Source: an uncultured Cellulomonadaceae bacterium (GTDB lineage: Bacteria > Actinomycetota > Actinomycetes > Actinomycetales > Cellulomonadaceae). Taken from it: a DNA stretch of 64,000 nt. Positions within the stretch are counted from its first letter, which is position 1; each line of letters opens with the position of its first letter. A program made the position numbers and the translations under genes. Of this stretch, positions 19,170 through 27,692 are shown piece after piece. Location of the stretch: assembly GCA_947495165.1 (NCBI GenBank), contig CANLXM010000003.1, positions 248,001 through 312,000 of the forward strand, written 5' to 3'. The notes below the pieces were generated by a model, which saw only the letters and a program-made list of their open reading frames with translations, was not told the origin of the DNA and made no database searches.

Positions 19170-20195
19170 ATGGCCCGCATGACGCACAGCATCGCACTGG
19201 TCGGGTACGGCAGCGCCGGGCGGGGGATCCACGCTCGGCTGATCCGCGAGGCCGGCCTGACGGTGTCCGCCGTCGTGGTGCGCGACCCCGGTCGCAGCGA
19301 CCAGGCACGTGAGGACTGGCCCGGCGTCGCCGTGCATGCCTCGCTCGAGGAGCTCCTGGCCGCCGGTGGGCACGATGTCGTGGTGCTCGCCTCGCCGTCC
19401 GGGCTCCACGAGGAGCAGGTGACAGCGGTGCTCGAGGCCGGCATCCCGTGCGTCGTGGACAAGCCGGCCGCGACCGACGCCGCCGGCGTGGCGCGCCTGC
19501 TCGACGTCGGGCGACGGACGGGCACTCCGTGGACGGTGTTCCACAACCGGCGGCTCGACCCGGAGCACCTGACGTTGCGCGCGCTGCTCGCCGACGGCGC
19601 CCTGGGCACGGTGCACCGGTTCGAGCGCCGCTGGGAGCGCTGGCGTCCTCAGCCGCGGGACCGCTGGAAGGAGAACGACCCGGTGGGCGGCGGTCTGCTG
19701 CTGGACCTCGGCACCCACCTGGTCGACAGCGCGGTGCAGTGCTTCGGCCCCGTCGAGAGCGTGTACGCGGAGCTGCGTGCCCTGACGACGCCGACCGAGG
19801 ACGACGTGTTCCTGTCGCTGGTCCACGCCGGTGGCCAGGTCGTCTCGCACCTGCAGGCGGGATCGCTGACCGGGGCTCCCGGCCCGCGCACCCGCGTGCT
19901 CGGGGACCGGGGCGCGTACCTCGTGACGAGCTTCGAGGGGGAGGCTACTCCGTTCAGCGCGCTCGACGACACCGCGCCCGAGGGGAGCGAGGGCTGGCTC
20001 GTGCGGGGCGACGAGCGGGAGGCGGTGCCCCGCGCGGGAGGCGGCCACGCCGACTTCTACCGCGCGCTGCCGGCGTGGCTGGCGGGTGGCGTCCCGCCGG
20101 TCGACCCGGCGGACGCGCTGCACGTCGCCCGGGTGCTGGACGCGGCGCGGGTCAGCTCCAGCACCGGCGCACGGGTCCCTGTGGACAACGGCTAG
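19170..20195 (+). CDS. Gfo/Idh/MocA-family oxidoreductase
   Basis: A 341-aa NAD(P)-dependent oxidoreductase. The N-terminal Rossmann motif is ALVGYGSAGRGIHA, the VDKPAATD element matches the EKP motif (Asp replaces Glu), and GGGLLLDLGTHLVD is the conserved C-terminal-domain helix carrying the DxxxH pair. Family members act on sugars or inositol; the substrate is unknown. ATG 19170 and 19179 are both possible, and neither has a Shine-Dalgarno. It is divergent from lipB with only 26 bases between the start codons. Confidence 0.9.
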   Translation: MARMTHSIALVGYGSAGRGIHARLIREAGLTVSAVVVRDPGRSDQAREDWPGVAVHASLEELLAAGGHDVVVLASPSGLHEEQVTAVLEAGIPCVVDKPAATDAAGVARLLDVGRRTGTPWTVFHNRRLDPEHLTLRALLADGALGTVHRFERRWERWRPQPRDRWKENDPVGGGLLLDLGTHLVDSAVQCFGPVESVYAELRALTTPTEDDVFLSLVHAGGQVVSHLQAGSLTGAPGPRTRVLGDRGAYLVTSFEGEATPFSALDDTAPEGSEGWLVRGDEREAVPRAGGGHADFYRALPAWLAGGVPPVDPADALHVARVLDAARVSSSTGARVPVDNG

Positions 20196-20225
20196 GCCGC
20201 AGCCGATCGGGTGTTCCATGGGCTC

Positions 20226-21524
20226 ATGGACGCCGCCCTGCCCGCGCTCGAGGACGACACCTTCCGACGGGTGCCGCCGCCGCGGGTTCGCGAGGCGCTG
20301 AGCGGCGCGGGGCTGACTCTCGTGGGGCCGGGGCCCGCGCCCGGGTGGATGGTCCGGAGCGAGGCCGGCTCGGAGCTCCTCGTCTCCCTCGCGGTCGGGA
20401 CGGTGCGGGCGCGTGGTGAGGTGGCCGTGCCCCCCGGGGTGGCCCTGCATCCCGTGCTCGACGTGCTGCCCGCGGGCGACGACGAGGTGCTCGTGCACCC
20501 GGCCCTCGCCGGCCGCCGTCTGCGCACGATCCCGGCCCTGGGCGCCGGAGTCGTCCGCACGGCGCTCGTCGCGGCTGCGCAGGCGACCGCGACCCTCCAC
20601 GAGGCCGGTCTGAGCCTCGGTGCGTGGGAGCTCGGCGACGTCCTGGAGACGACGGACGGCGGCGTGGTCGTCTGGGTCCCGTCGCCCGGGGCGCTGGACG
20701 TGAGCGGGAACGAGGACGCGCGCGGCCTCCTGCGGGACGCGCTCGCGCTCCTTGCGTGCCACCCCGACGACGAGGCCGCCACCGCGCTGCGCACGATGCT
20801 CGACCGACTCCCTGCGCCGACACCCGAGGCCATCGTCGGGGCCTGCCAGCCCGAGGCAGGCGTGAGCCCGGCCGTCGACAGTGGCTCCACCGGCGCTCCG
20901 GGCCTGCCGTCGATGCCGGAGCGGCGTGCCCTGCGGCGCGGCGACCTGGCGCGCCTGCGCCGTCAGCCCCGCCCCCCGCGGCGCGCCGTCGCGGGTGTGG
21001 TGGCGGCCGGGCTCGCCGCGGGGGCGCTGGGCGGAGCCGCCCTGGGGCGCGCCCTGCAGTCCGAGACGGCGGCGCAGGCGTCGGTACCTCGGTCAGCACC
21101 GGGGGTGCCGACCGGGCGATCGTCGCTGCCGGGCGGCGATCCCGCGCAGGCCGCCCAGACGCTCACGGCCACGCGTGTCGCCGTGCTCGCCGAGGCCGAT
21201 GCCGCTGGTGACCGCGGCGTGGTCGCCGCCGACTCGCGGACACGGTTGCGGGCGGCCCTCGCCGCGATCCATGCGCCGGACAGCGCGCTCGCACGGGCGG
21301 ACGACGCCTTGCTGCGTGACCTGCTCGCCGGCACCGCCGACGTCGAGCACGTCGCGGCGCAGGCTCGCAGCGGGCGAGTGATCGCCGCGGGCGACCGTCC
21401 GGTCGTCGAGGTGGTCTATGCCATGGCGGCGCGCGACGGGACCCTGCACGAGCGGGTCGCGGTCCTGCGGCTTTCCTCCGAGGAAGGCGGCTGGCGCGTC
21501 GCGGAGGTCGTGGCGGAACCCTGA
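20226..21524 (+). CDS. Membrane protein with kinase-like N-terminal domain, function unknown
   Basis: A 432-aa protein in three parts. Residues 1-200 resemble the C-lobe region of bacterial protein kinase-like proteins (LVAAAQATATLHEAGLSLG, then a strand pair GDVLETTDGGVVVWVP), but no Lys/HRD/DFG motifs remain. Residues 230-253 are very basic. Residues 254-274 form a glycine/alanine-rich transmembrane segment, and the rest is extracytoplasmic and helical, ending in a small beta domain (RPVVEVVYAMAARDG). The basic stretch before the membrane predicts a cytoplasmic N-terminus. GTG 20211 is an alternative start. The kinase-like assignment is my inference and is weak. Confidence 0.75.
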   Translation: MDAALPALEDDTFRRVPPPRVREALSGAGLTLVGPGPAPGWMVRSEAGSELLVSLAVGTVRARGEVAVPPGVALHPVLDVLPAGDDEVLVHPALAGRRLRTIPALGAGVVRTALVAAAQATATLHEAGLSLGAWELGDVLETTDGGVVVWVPSPGALDVSGNEDARGLLRDALALLACHPDDEAATALRTMLDRLPAPTPEAIVGACQPEAGVSPAVDSGSTGAPGLPSMPERRALRRGDLARLRRQPRPPRRAVAGVVAAGLAAGALGGAALGRALQSETAAQASVPRSAPGVPTGRSSLPGGDPAQAAQTLTATRVAVLAEADAAGDRGVVAADSRTRLRAALAAIHAPDSALARADDALLRDLLAGTADVEHVAAQARSGRVIAAGDRPVVEVVYAMAARDGTLHERVAVLRLSSEEGGWRVAEVVAEP

Positions 21525-21526
21525 AG

Positions 21527-21570
21527 CCGAGCAGGGCCCGCACACCGGATGGTGTGCGGGCCCTGCTCGG
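21527..21570. terminator. Bidirectional terminator with 20-bp perfect stem
   Basis: CCGAGCAGGGCCCGCACACC (21527-21546) is perfectly repeated in inverse at 21551-21570 around loop GGAT. It lies between the convergent membrane-protein gene and sucB. Confidence 0.85.
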
Positions 21571-21600
21571 TCGCTCAGGTGAGTGCTCGGTCGATCGAGG

Positions 21601-23412
21601 TCAGAGACCGACCTCGGACTCGAACGCGCCTTCCTCGATGCGGTTCTTGATCGCCGTCAGGTAGCGCGAGGCGTCAGCCCCGTCCACCAGGCGGTGGTCG
21701 TACGACAGCGAGAGGTAGCAGATCGAGCGGATCGCGATGACTTCCTCGCCGTCGGCGTCCTTGATCACGGCGGGGCGCTTGACGATCGTGCCCGTGCCGA
21801 GGATCGCGGAGGTGCCGCCCGGAACGATCGGCGTGTCGATGAGCGCGCCGCCCGAGCCGGTGTTCGTGATGGTGAACGTCGCTCCACCGAGCTCGTCGGG
21901 GGTGACCTTGTTGTCGCGGGTGCGCGTCGCGAGGTCGGCGATCTTCCGGGCGATGCCGCCGAGGTTCAGGTCGCCCGCGTCGCGGATGACCGGCACCAGG
22001 AGGCCGCGCGGGGTGTCGACGGCGATGCCGACGTTCTCCTGCGCGTGGTAGGTGATCGTGTCGCCCTCGAGCACGCCGTTGACCTTGGGGTAGGCCTTGA
22101 GTGCCTCGACGGCCGCCAGCGTGAAGAAGGGCAGGAACGTCAGGTTCGCGCCCTCACGGGCCCGGAACTGCTCCTTGGCCTTCGCGCGCAGGCGCGCCAC
22201 CTTGGTGACGTCGACCTCGACCACGGTGGTCAGCTGCGCCTGGGAGTGCAGCGCCTCGACCATGCGCTCCGCGATGATCTTGCGCAGGCGGCTGGCCTTC
22301 TCGGTCGTCCCGCGCAGCGGCGAGACCTCCGGGACAGCAGCAGCGCGGCGAGCCTTCGAGGGCTCACCCTCGCTCGCAGCCGGTGCCGACGGCTTCTCGG
22401 CAGCTGCGTTCTCTGCGGCCGCCTTCTCCGCGGCGGCGAGGACGTCCTCCTTGCGGATGCGGCCGCCGACGCCGGTGCCCTCGAGGGTCGCGGTGTCGAC
22501 GCCCTTCTCGGCAGCGAGCTTGCGGACCAGGGGAGTCAGGTACGACGTGCCGGAGCCGGCCGACGCGGGCGCCGACGAGGAGGCCCCGGCGGACGACTGC
22601 ACCGTCGTGTCCTTCGCCTCGGCAGGCTCGGTGGACTCGGCCGCGGGCTCCGGGTTCTGCGGCTCGGGCTGTGCGGCCGGGGCCTCCTGCTTCGCGGGCT
22701 CGGGTGCCTTTTCCTGCGCGGGCTCGGGCTCGGGCGCCTTCTCCTGGGCCGGGGCTGCGCCGGAGCCGACGACGGCGAGCGCCGTGCCCACCTCGACGGT
22801 CTCGTCCTCCTGGACGAGGATCTCCTGCACCGTTCCCGCCACCGGGGACGGGATCTCCGTGTCGACCTTGTCCGTGGAGACCTCGAGGAGGGGCTCGTCG
22901 ACCTCGACGGTGTCGCCGACCTGCTTGAGCCAGCGGGTCACGGTGCCCTCGGTGACCGACTCGCCGAGAGCCGGCATGACGACCTGCTCGCCGCCGCCGG
23001 AGGAGCCGCCCTCCTGCGGTGCCGGGGCGTCTGTGGCCTCCGACGCCGTCGTGTCGGTCTGCTGCTCGGCGGCGGGCTCCTCGGCGGGTGCCTGCTCGGC
23101 GGGCTGCTCGGCCTCGGCCTGCGGGGCCTGGGCGGGAGCCTCGTCCTGCGAGCCCCCCTGGTCGCCCGAGCCGGAGCCGTCTCCGATCACGGCGAGCTCG
23201 GCGCCGACCTCGACTGTCTCGTCCTCCTCGACGAGGATCTTCTCCAGCGTGCCGGCGAACGGCGACGGGATCTCGGTGTCGACCTTGTCGGTCGAGACCT
23301 CGAGCAAGGGCTCGTCGAGCTCGACGGAGTCGCCGACCTGCTTGAGCCAGCGGGTGACGGTTCCTTCGGTGACGGATTCGCCCAGGGCGGGCATCTTTAC
23401 GGAGTCAGACAT
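21601..23412 (-). CDS. sucB: Dihydrolipoamide acyltransferase E2 (2-oxo acid dehydrogenase complex)
   Basis: A 603-aa E2 core subunit. Two lipoyl domains are nearly identical, with lipoyl-lysines Lys43 and Lys182 in [14 protein letters not shown]. Long Ala/Pro/Glu/Gln linkers follow, then an E3-binding domain at 291-326 ([22 protein letters not shown]) and the catalytic domain ending in [10 protein letters not shown] with His573 and Asp577. Actinobacterial genes named sucB often serve as the pyruvate dehydrogenase E2 (DlaT), so the physiological substrate is open. No E1 gene is in the window. It lies 27 bases downstream of lpdA. Confidence 0.93.
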   Translation of the reverse strand: MSDSVKMPALGESVTEGTVTRWLKQVGDSVELDEPLLEVSTDKVDTEIPSPFAGTLEKILVEEDETVEVGAELAVIGDGSGSGDQGGSQDEAPAQAPQAEAEQPAEQAPAEEPAAEQQTDTTASEATDAPAPQEGGSSGGGEQVVMPALGESVTEGTVTRWLKQVGDTVEVDEPLLEVSTDKVDTEIPSPVAGTVQEILVQEDETVEVGTALAVVGSGAAPAQEKAPEPEPAQEKAPEPAKQEAPAAQPEPQNPEPAAESTEPAEAKDTTVQSSAGASSSAPASAGSGTSYLTPLVRKLAAEKGVDTATLEGTGVGGRIRKEDVLAAAEKAAAENAAAEKPSAPAASEGEPSKARRAAAVPEVSPLRGTTEKASRLRKIIAERMVEALHSQAQLTTVVEVDVTKVARLRAKAKEQFRAREGANLTFLPFFTLAAVEALKAYPKVNGVLEGDTITYHAQENVGIAVDTPRGLLVPVIRDAGDLNLGGIARKIADLATRTRDNKVTPDELGGATFTITNTGSGGALIDTPIVPGGTSAILGTGTIVKRPAVIKDADGEEVIAIRSICYLSLSYDHRLVDGADASRYLTAIKNRIEEGAFESEVGL

Positions 23413-23439
23413 GACTTCTCCTTCGACTCGTCCGGGCGA

Positions 23440-24825
23440 TCAGTTGTGGGCGTGGAGCGGCTTGCCGGCGAGCGCGAGGTGCGCCTCCCCGAGAGCCTCG
23501 TTCTGGGTGGGGTGGGCGTGCACGAGCGCCGCCACGTCCTCCGGGTAGGCCTCCCAGTTGACGATCAGCTGGCCCTCGCCGATGAGCTCGCCCACGCGGT
23601 CGCCGATCATGTGGACGCCGATCACGGGGCCGTCCTTCTGGCGGACCAGCTTGATGAAGCCCTGCGTCGCGAGGATCTGGCTCTTGCCGTTGCCGCCGAG
23701 GTTGTACTCGAGGGTCTCGACGGCGTCGTCGCCGTGGATCTCCTTGGCCTTGGCCTCGGTGAGGCCGACGGACGCGACCTCGGGGTGGCTGTAGGTGACG
23801 CGGGGGATGCCCGACTCGATGATCGGCGCGGGGTTGAGCCCGGCGATCTGCTCGGCCACGAAGATGCCCTGCGCGAACCCGCGGTGGGCCAGCTGGAGGC
23901 CGGGAACGATGTCACCCGCGGCGTAGATGTTGCCCACGCCGGTGTGCAGCTTCTCGTCGACGATCACGAAGCCGCGGTCGAGGGTGATGCCCTGCTCCTC
24001 GTAGCCGAGGTCCGCGGTGCGAGGGCCGCGCCCGACGGCGACGAGCAGGAGCTCGGCGTCGAAGGTCTTGCCGGACTCGAGCGTGACGTGCACCCCGTTG
24101 TCGTCCTGGGAGACTCCGGAGAAGCGGTCCCCGAGCGTGAAGTTGATCCCGCGCTTGCGGAAGGTGCGCTCGAGCGCCTTGGACAGCGCCTCGTCCTCGG
24201 CAGGCACCAGGTGGGGCAGGCCTTCGACGATCGTGACGTCGGCGCCGAACGACTTCCACACGGATGCGAACTCGACGCCGATGACGCCGCCGCCGAGCAC
24301 GACCACGGACTTCGGCACGAAGTCGAGGGTGAGGGCCTGGTCGGAGGTGATCACGCGGCCGCCGATCTCGAGGCCGGGCAGCGACCGGGCGTAGGAGCCG
24401 GTCGCCAGGACGATGTTCTTGCCCTTGAGGCGCTGGCCACCGACCTCGATCGTGTCGGGGCCGACGAGCCGGCCGTGGCCCTCGACGAAGGTGATCTGGC
24501 GCGACTTCACGAGGCCCTGGAGGCCCTTGTACAGGCGGGAGATGACTCCCTCCTTGTACGCGTTGACGCCGTTCATGTCGATGCCCTTGAGCTCGGTGTG
24601 CACACCGAACTTCTCGCCCTCGCGGGCGCCGTCGGCGAGCTCCGCCGCGTGCAGCAGGGCCTTCGTGGGGATGCAGCCGTTGTGCAGGCACGTGCCGCCG
24701 AGCTTGCCCGACTCGACGATCGCCACGGTGAGGCCGAGCTGGGCGGCACGCAGTGCGGTGGCGTAGCCGCCGCTGCCTCCACCCAGGACGACGATGTCGA
24801 ATTCTGTGCCGGTGGTGTCGGCCAC
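23440..24825 (-). CDS. lpdA: Dihydrolipoamide dehydrogenase E3
   Basis: A 461-aa FAD/NAD flavoenzyme that reoxidises the dihydrolipoyl groups of E2. The FAD motif GGGSGGYATA is near residues 15-24, the redox disulfide is C46/C51 (GGTCLHNGCIPTK), the NAD motif GGGVIGVEFAS is central, and the catalytic HPTQNE gives His438 and Glu443. GTG 24825 has a clear Shine-Dalgarno (AAGGAG). The lpdA-sucB pair forms an operon, with lipB and lipA 2.5 kb beyond to attach and mature the lipoyl cofactor. Confidence 0.97.
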   Translation of the reverse strand: MADTTGTEFDIVVLGGGSGGYATALRAAQLGLTVAIVESGKLGGTCLHNGCIPTKALLHAAELADGAREGEKFGVHTELKGIDMNGVNAYKEGVISRLYKGLQGLVKSRQITFVEGHGRLVGPDTIEVGGQRLKGKNIVLATGSYARSLPGLEIGGRVITSDQALTLDFVPKSVVVLGGGVIGVEFASVWKSFGADVTIVEGLPHLVPAEDEALSKALERTFRKRGINFTLGDRFSGVSQDDNGVHVTLESGKTFDAELLLVAVGRGPRTADLGYEEQGITLDRGFVIVDEKLHTGVGNIYAAGDIVPGLQLAHRGFAQGIFVAEQIAGLNPAPIIESGIPRVTYSHPEVASVGLTEAKAKEIHGDDAVETLEYNLGGNGKSQILATQGFIKLVRQKDGPVIGVHMIGDRVGELIGEGQLIVNWEAYPEDVAALVHAHPTQNEALGEAHLALAGKPLHAHN

Positions 24826-24951
24826 GTGCAGCTCCTTAGGTGCATTCGGATAGAAGGCGCGCTGGGAAGAACGCTCTTCCCATCTTGTCATCTCTTCCGA
24901 CCAAGGTCCCACCCGTCGCGCCCCGACGCGTGTGTGAGCCTGCAGACACCC

Positions 24952-24957
24952 TAGGCT
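24952..24957 (+). promoter_or_regulatory. -10 box, leaderless type
   Basis: TAGGCT, six bases before ATG 24964, with no Shine-Dalgarno. Confidence 0.55.
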
Positions 24958-24963
24958 GGAGCG

Positions 24964-25311
24964 ATGCGATGGTGGCGATCTCTCTTCGGGCGAGCAGCGA
25001 CCGAGGGCGGTGACGTGCCGGGACGCCGCGAGACGCTCGAGCACCTGCACGCCTTCGTGTCCTCCCGCGTGGGCGTCGAGGCGTACGTCGAGCCCGCGAA
25101 CCGGGACACCCCGCCGACCGTCCTGCTCGTGGCGACCACGGGGGAGTGGACGCGGCGCCCGGCACCGGACGAGCGGTCCGCGTGGAAGGCCGCGGAGCAG
25201 CTCGGCATCCCGGTCTACAACGTCGAGTTCACGGGCTACCCGCAGCGGATGCGGGACTGGAACTCGCGGGCACGCGGGCGCCGCCTGACGAGCGAGGACC
25301 CGCAGGCCTGA
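24964..25311 (+). CDS. Conserved hypothetical protein, 115 aa
   Basis: A small basic protein with an alpha/beta look: an N-terminal helix MRWWRSLFGRA, VLLVATTGEWTRRP as a strand-turn, and VYNVEFTGYPQRMRDWNSR at the C-terminus. Similar proteins occur in many actinobacteria beside lpdA or pepA without known function. It is divergent from lpdA and convergent with pepA. There is no signal peptide or membrane segment. The start is supported by the -10 box six bases upstream. Confidence 0.8.
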   Translation: MRWWRSLFGRAATEGGDVPGRRETLEHLHAFVSSRVGVEAYVEPANRDTPPTVLLVATTGEWTRRPAPDERSAWKAAEQLGIPVYNVEFTGYPQRMRDWNSRARGRRLTSEDPQA

Positions 25312-25313
25312 AC

Positions 25314-25350
25314 GACGACGACCCCCGCCCGTCGGGCGAGGGTCGTCGTC
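25314..25350. terminator. Bidirectional terminator before pepA
   Basis: GACGACGACCC (25314-25324) pairs with GGGTCGTCGTC (25340-25350), and an inner CGCCC/GGGCG pair closes the stem. It sits between convergent genes. Confidence 0.75.
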
Positions 25351-25364
25351 TGCGGTGCTCGGCG

Positions 25365-26834
25365 TCAGCCGCGCTGCTCGATCAGGGCCAGCAGGGTGCG
25401 GACGCCCACGCCCGTGCCCCCGACGCCGGTGTAGCCGTGCGCGGATCCCTCGTTGAACGCCGGACCAGCGATGTCCAGGTGCGCCCACGGCGTGGTGCCG
25501 ACGAACTCCTGGAGGAACAGCCCGGCGCTCAGCATGCCGCCGGCGCGGTCGCCGATGTTCGCGATGTCGGCGACCTTCGACTTCAGGCCGGCGCGCAGCT
25601 CGGTGGGCAGGGGCATCGGCCAGAACTGCTCGCCGCTCGCCGTGGCGGCAGCGACGACCTCGTCGCGCACGTCGTCGGCGCCCATCACGGCGCTGACGCG
25701 GTCGCCGAGGGCGACGACCTGGGCGCCGGTGAGGGTGGCGATGTCGAGGACCACGTCGGGCTTCTCCTCGATCGCGCTGACGAGGCCGTCGGCGAGCACC
25801 AGGCGTCCCTCGGCGTCGGTGTTGAGCACCTCGACGGTCTTGCCGCCGCGGATCGTGATCACGTCCGAGGGGCGCTGGGCGGTGCCCGACGGCATGTTCT
25901 CCGCGAGGCAGAGCCAACCGGTCACGGCGACCGGCAGCTGGAGGCGTGCCGCGGCGAGCACGGTGCCCAGCACGGCGGCCGCCCCGGCCATGTCGGACTT
26001 CATCGCCTCCATGCCCTTGGCGGGCTTGATCGAGATGCCGCCGGAGTCGAAGGTGATGCCCTTGCCGACGAGCGCGACCTTGGCCGTCGGGCGCGTCGGG
26101 GAGTACGCGACCTTCACCAGGCGGGGGCCGCGGGCCGAGCCCTTGCCCACGTTCACCAGGCCGCCGTAGCCGCCGGCGACGAGGGCCTTGTCGTCCAGGA
26201 CCGTCACCTTGACGCCGGTGCCCTTGGCCTCCGTCTTCGCGACGTCGGCGAACGCCTGCGGGAACAGGTCGTTGGGAGCAGCGTTGACGAGGTCGCGGAC
26301 GAGGTGCACGGACCGGGCGACGACGCTGGCACGCTCGGCAGCGCGCTTGGCCTGCGCCGTCCGGGCGAGGGGCGTGACGACCTCGAGCGACGACGTCGGC
26401 GCGGTCTTCTCGGCGCGGTACCGGCTGAACGCGTAGGCGCCCATGGCTGCGCCCTCGGCCACGGCCGTCAGCTCCTCGAGCGCGGTGGCCGGCAGCGCGA
26501 GCGCGACGCGGGCCACGCCGGCCAGCTCGCGCGTCGCGGCACCGGCGGCGCGGCGGAGCACCTCGGCCGGATACGTCTCGCGAGCCTCGCCCAGGCCGGT
26601 CAGCGCCAGCACAGGGGCGTTGAGGTCGCCACCCGACGGCACGCGGCGGACCTCGTCGGCCGCGCCGGTCACCCCGAGGGCGGCGGCGTGCGCGCGCACG
26701 GTCGACACGAGGCCGGCGGGCAGCGCGGACACGCTGACGAGCTCCACCCCCTCGGCGTTCGAGGCCACGCCGACGACGAGCGCGTCCGCGGAGATCTTGG
26801 ACAGGTCTTTACCGGAGAGAGTGAGTTCAGCCAC
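25365..26834 (-). CDS. pepA: Leucyl aminopeptidase (M17)
   Basis: A 489-aa cytosolic aminopeptidase, hexameric in the family, with two metal ions. The metal-site motif LNTDAEGRL and the lysine/aspartate region KVALVGKGITFDSGG are intact in the C-terminal catalytic domain; the N-terminal 170 residues are the variable macro-like domain. GTG 26834 lies seven bases after a TAGCAT box without a Shine-Dalgarno, suggesting a leaderless transcript. In some bacteria PepA also binds DNA, for which there is no evidence here. Confidence 0.95.
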   Translation of the reverse strand: MAELTLSGKDLSKISADALVVGVASNAEGVELVSVSALPAGLVSTVRAHAAALGVTGAADEVRRVPSGGDLNAPVLALTGLGEARETYPAEVLRRAAGAATRELAGVARVALALPATALEELTAVAEGAAMGAYAFSRYRAEKTAPTSSLEVVTPLARTAQAKRAAERASVVARSVHLVRDLVNAAPNDLFPQAFADVAKTEAKGTGVKVTVLDDKALVAGGYGGLVNVGKGSARGPRLVKVAYSPTRPTAKVALVGKGITFDSGGISIKPAKGMEAMKSDMAGAAAVLGTVLAAARLQLPVAVTGWLCLAENMPSGTAQRPSDVITIRGGKTVEVLNTDAEGRLVLADGLVSAIEEKPDVVLDIATLTGAQVVALGDRVSAVMGADDVRDEVVAAATASGEQFWPMPLPTELRAGLKSKVADIANIGDRAGGMLSAGLFLQEFVGTTPWAHLDIAGPAFNEGSAHGYTGVGGTGVGVRTLLALIEQRG

Positions 26835-26841
26835 GCCCTCG

Positions 26842-26847
26842 ATGCTA
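26842..26847 (-). promoter_or_regulatory. -10 box of pepA, leaderless type
   Basis: TAGCAT on the minus strand, seven bases before the GTG. Confidence 0.5.
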
Positions 26848-26896
26848 TCCCTTGTCCGGGGCGGCTGGCTCGGGGCGGGCTCCCGGGCGGTGCGGG

Positions 26897-26902
26897 TAGT
26901 CT
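26897..26902 (+). promoter_or_regulatory. -10 box of the 26909 operon, leaderless type
   Basis: TAGTCT, six bases before GTG 26909, with no Shine-Dalgarno. It would drive two membrane proteins and pyrD. Confidence 0.55.
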
Positions 26903-26908
26903 TCGGGC

Positions 26909-27268
26909 GTGCTCCTCCCGCTCACCGTCGCCGTCCTCCTGCTGTGCTCCGCACTGCTGGCGTGGGCCGTGTGGTTCGCGTTCCGGGACCGTGCCGTCAT
27001 CCTGCGCCAGCTCTGGGGCGCCAGCGTCGTCGAGGCCGCACTCCTGGTGCAGGTGGCGGTCGCCGGCGTGCTCGCGGCCCAGGGGCGACACGCGGCCGAC
27101 GGCGTCACGTTCTGGGGCTACCAGGTCACCGCGCTGATGATCTTGCCGTTCGCGGCGCTGTGGGCGTTCGCGGAGCGCTCCCGGTGGAGCTCGGTCGTGG
27201 TCGCGGTCGCCACCGCGACCGTGATGTTCCTCGAGTACCGGATGCTGCAGATCTGGGGCGCCGCATGA
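26909..27268 (+). CDS. Small membrane protein, 119 aa
   Basis: About four transmembrane segments fill nearly the whole protein (MLLPLTVAVLLLCSALLAWA at the start, AVLVEAALL-like and MILPFAALWAF segments, then VVVAVATATVMFLEYRML). I do not recognise a family. Its stop overlaps the start of the next membrane-protein gene (ATGA), which in turn abuts pyrD, so the three probably form one operon. Confidence 0.75.
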   Translation: MLLPLTVAVLLLCSALLAWAVWFAFRDRAVILRQLWGASVVEAALLVQVAVAGVLAAQGRHAADGVTFWGYQVTALMILPFAALWAFAERSRWSSVVVAVATATVMFLEYRMLQIWGAA

Positions 27269-27690
27269 GCGCCCCGGCGGGTCCGGGCGCTCCCGCGCAG
27301 ACGAGCCAGGGATTCGGGCGCGTGCTCGTCCTGGTGTACGCGGTGTTCGCCGTCGCCGCGACGGCGCGCGCCGGCGTCCAGCTGGTCCGGGACTGGCACG
27401 AGGCGCCGCTGGCGTACGCGCTGTCCGCGTTCGCCGCCGTCGTCTACGTCGTCGCGACGGTGTCCCTCGCGCGGCGGGGGCGCGGATCCCGCACCGTCGC
27501 GTGGACCGCCCTCACCGTCGAGCTCGTCGGTGTCCTCGGCGTCGGCGCCTTCTCGTTCCTCCGCCCTGACCTGTTCCCCGAGGCCACCGTCTGGTCCCAC
27601 CTGGGCGAGGGGTACGGCTACGTCCCCCTGGTGCTGCCCTTCGTCGGGCTGTGGTGGCTCCGTCATACCCGTCCCCAGCACAGGAGCTGA
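27265..27690 (+). CDS. Membrane protein, 141 aa
   Basis: Four hydrophobic segments (FGRVLVLVYAVFAVAATA; YALSAFAAVVYVVATVSLA; VAWTALTVELVGVLGVGAF; YGYVPLVLPFVGLWWL) with a short basic C-terminus. It resembles actinobacterial integral membrane proteins found upstream of pyrD, whose role is unknown. ATG 27265 overlaps the previous stop codon. pyrD starts two bases after its stop. Confidence 0.8.
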   Translation: MSAPAGPGAPAQTSQGFGRVLVLVYAVFAVAATARAGVQLVRDWHEAPLAYALSAFAAVVYVVATVSLARRGRGSRTVAWTALTVELVGVLGVGAFSFLRPDLFPEATVWSHLGEGYGYVPLVLPFVGLWWLRHTRPQHRS

Positions 27691-27692
27691 CC

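Noticed and set aside
21601..23412. Frameshift or duplication error from the two nearly identical lipoyl domains in sucB
   Set aside because: The reading frame is continuous, and actinobacterial E2 proteins commonly have two or three lipoyl domains.
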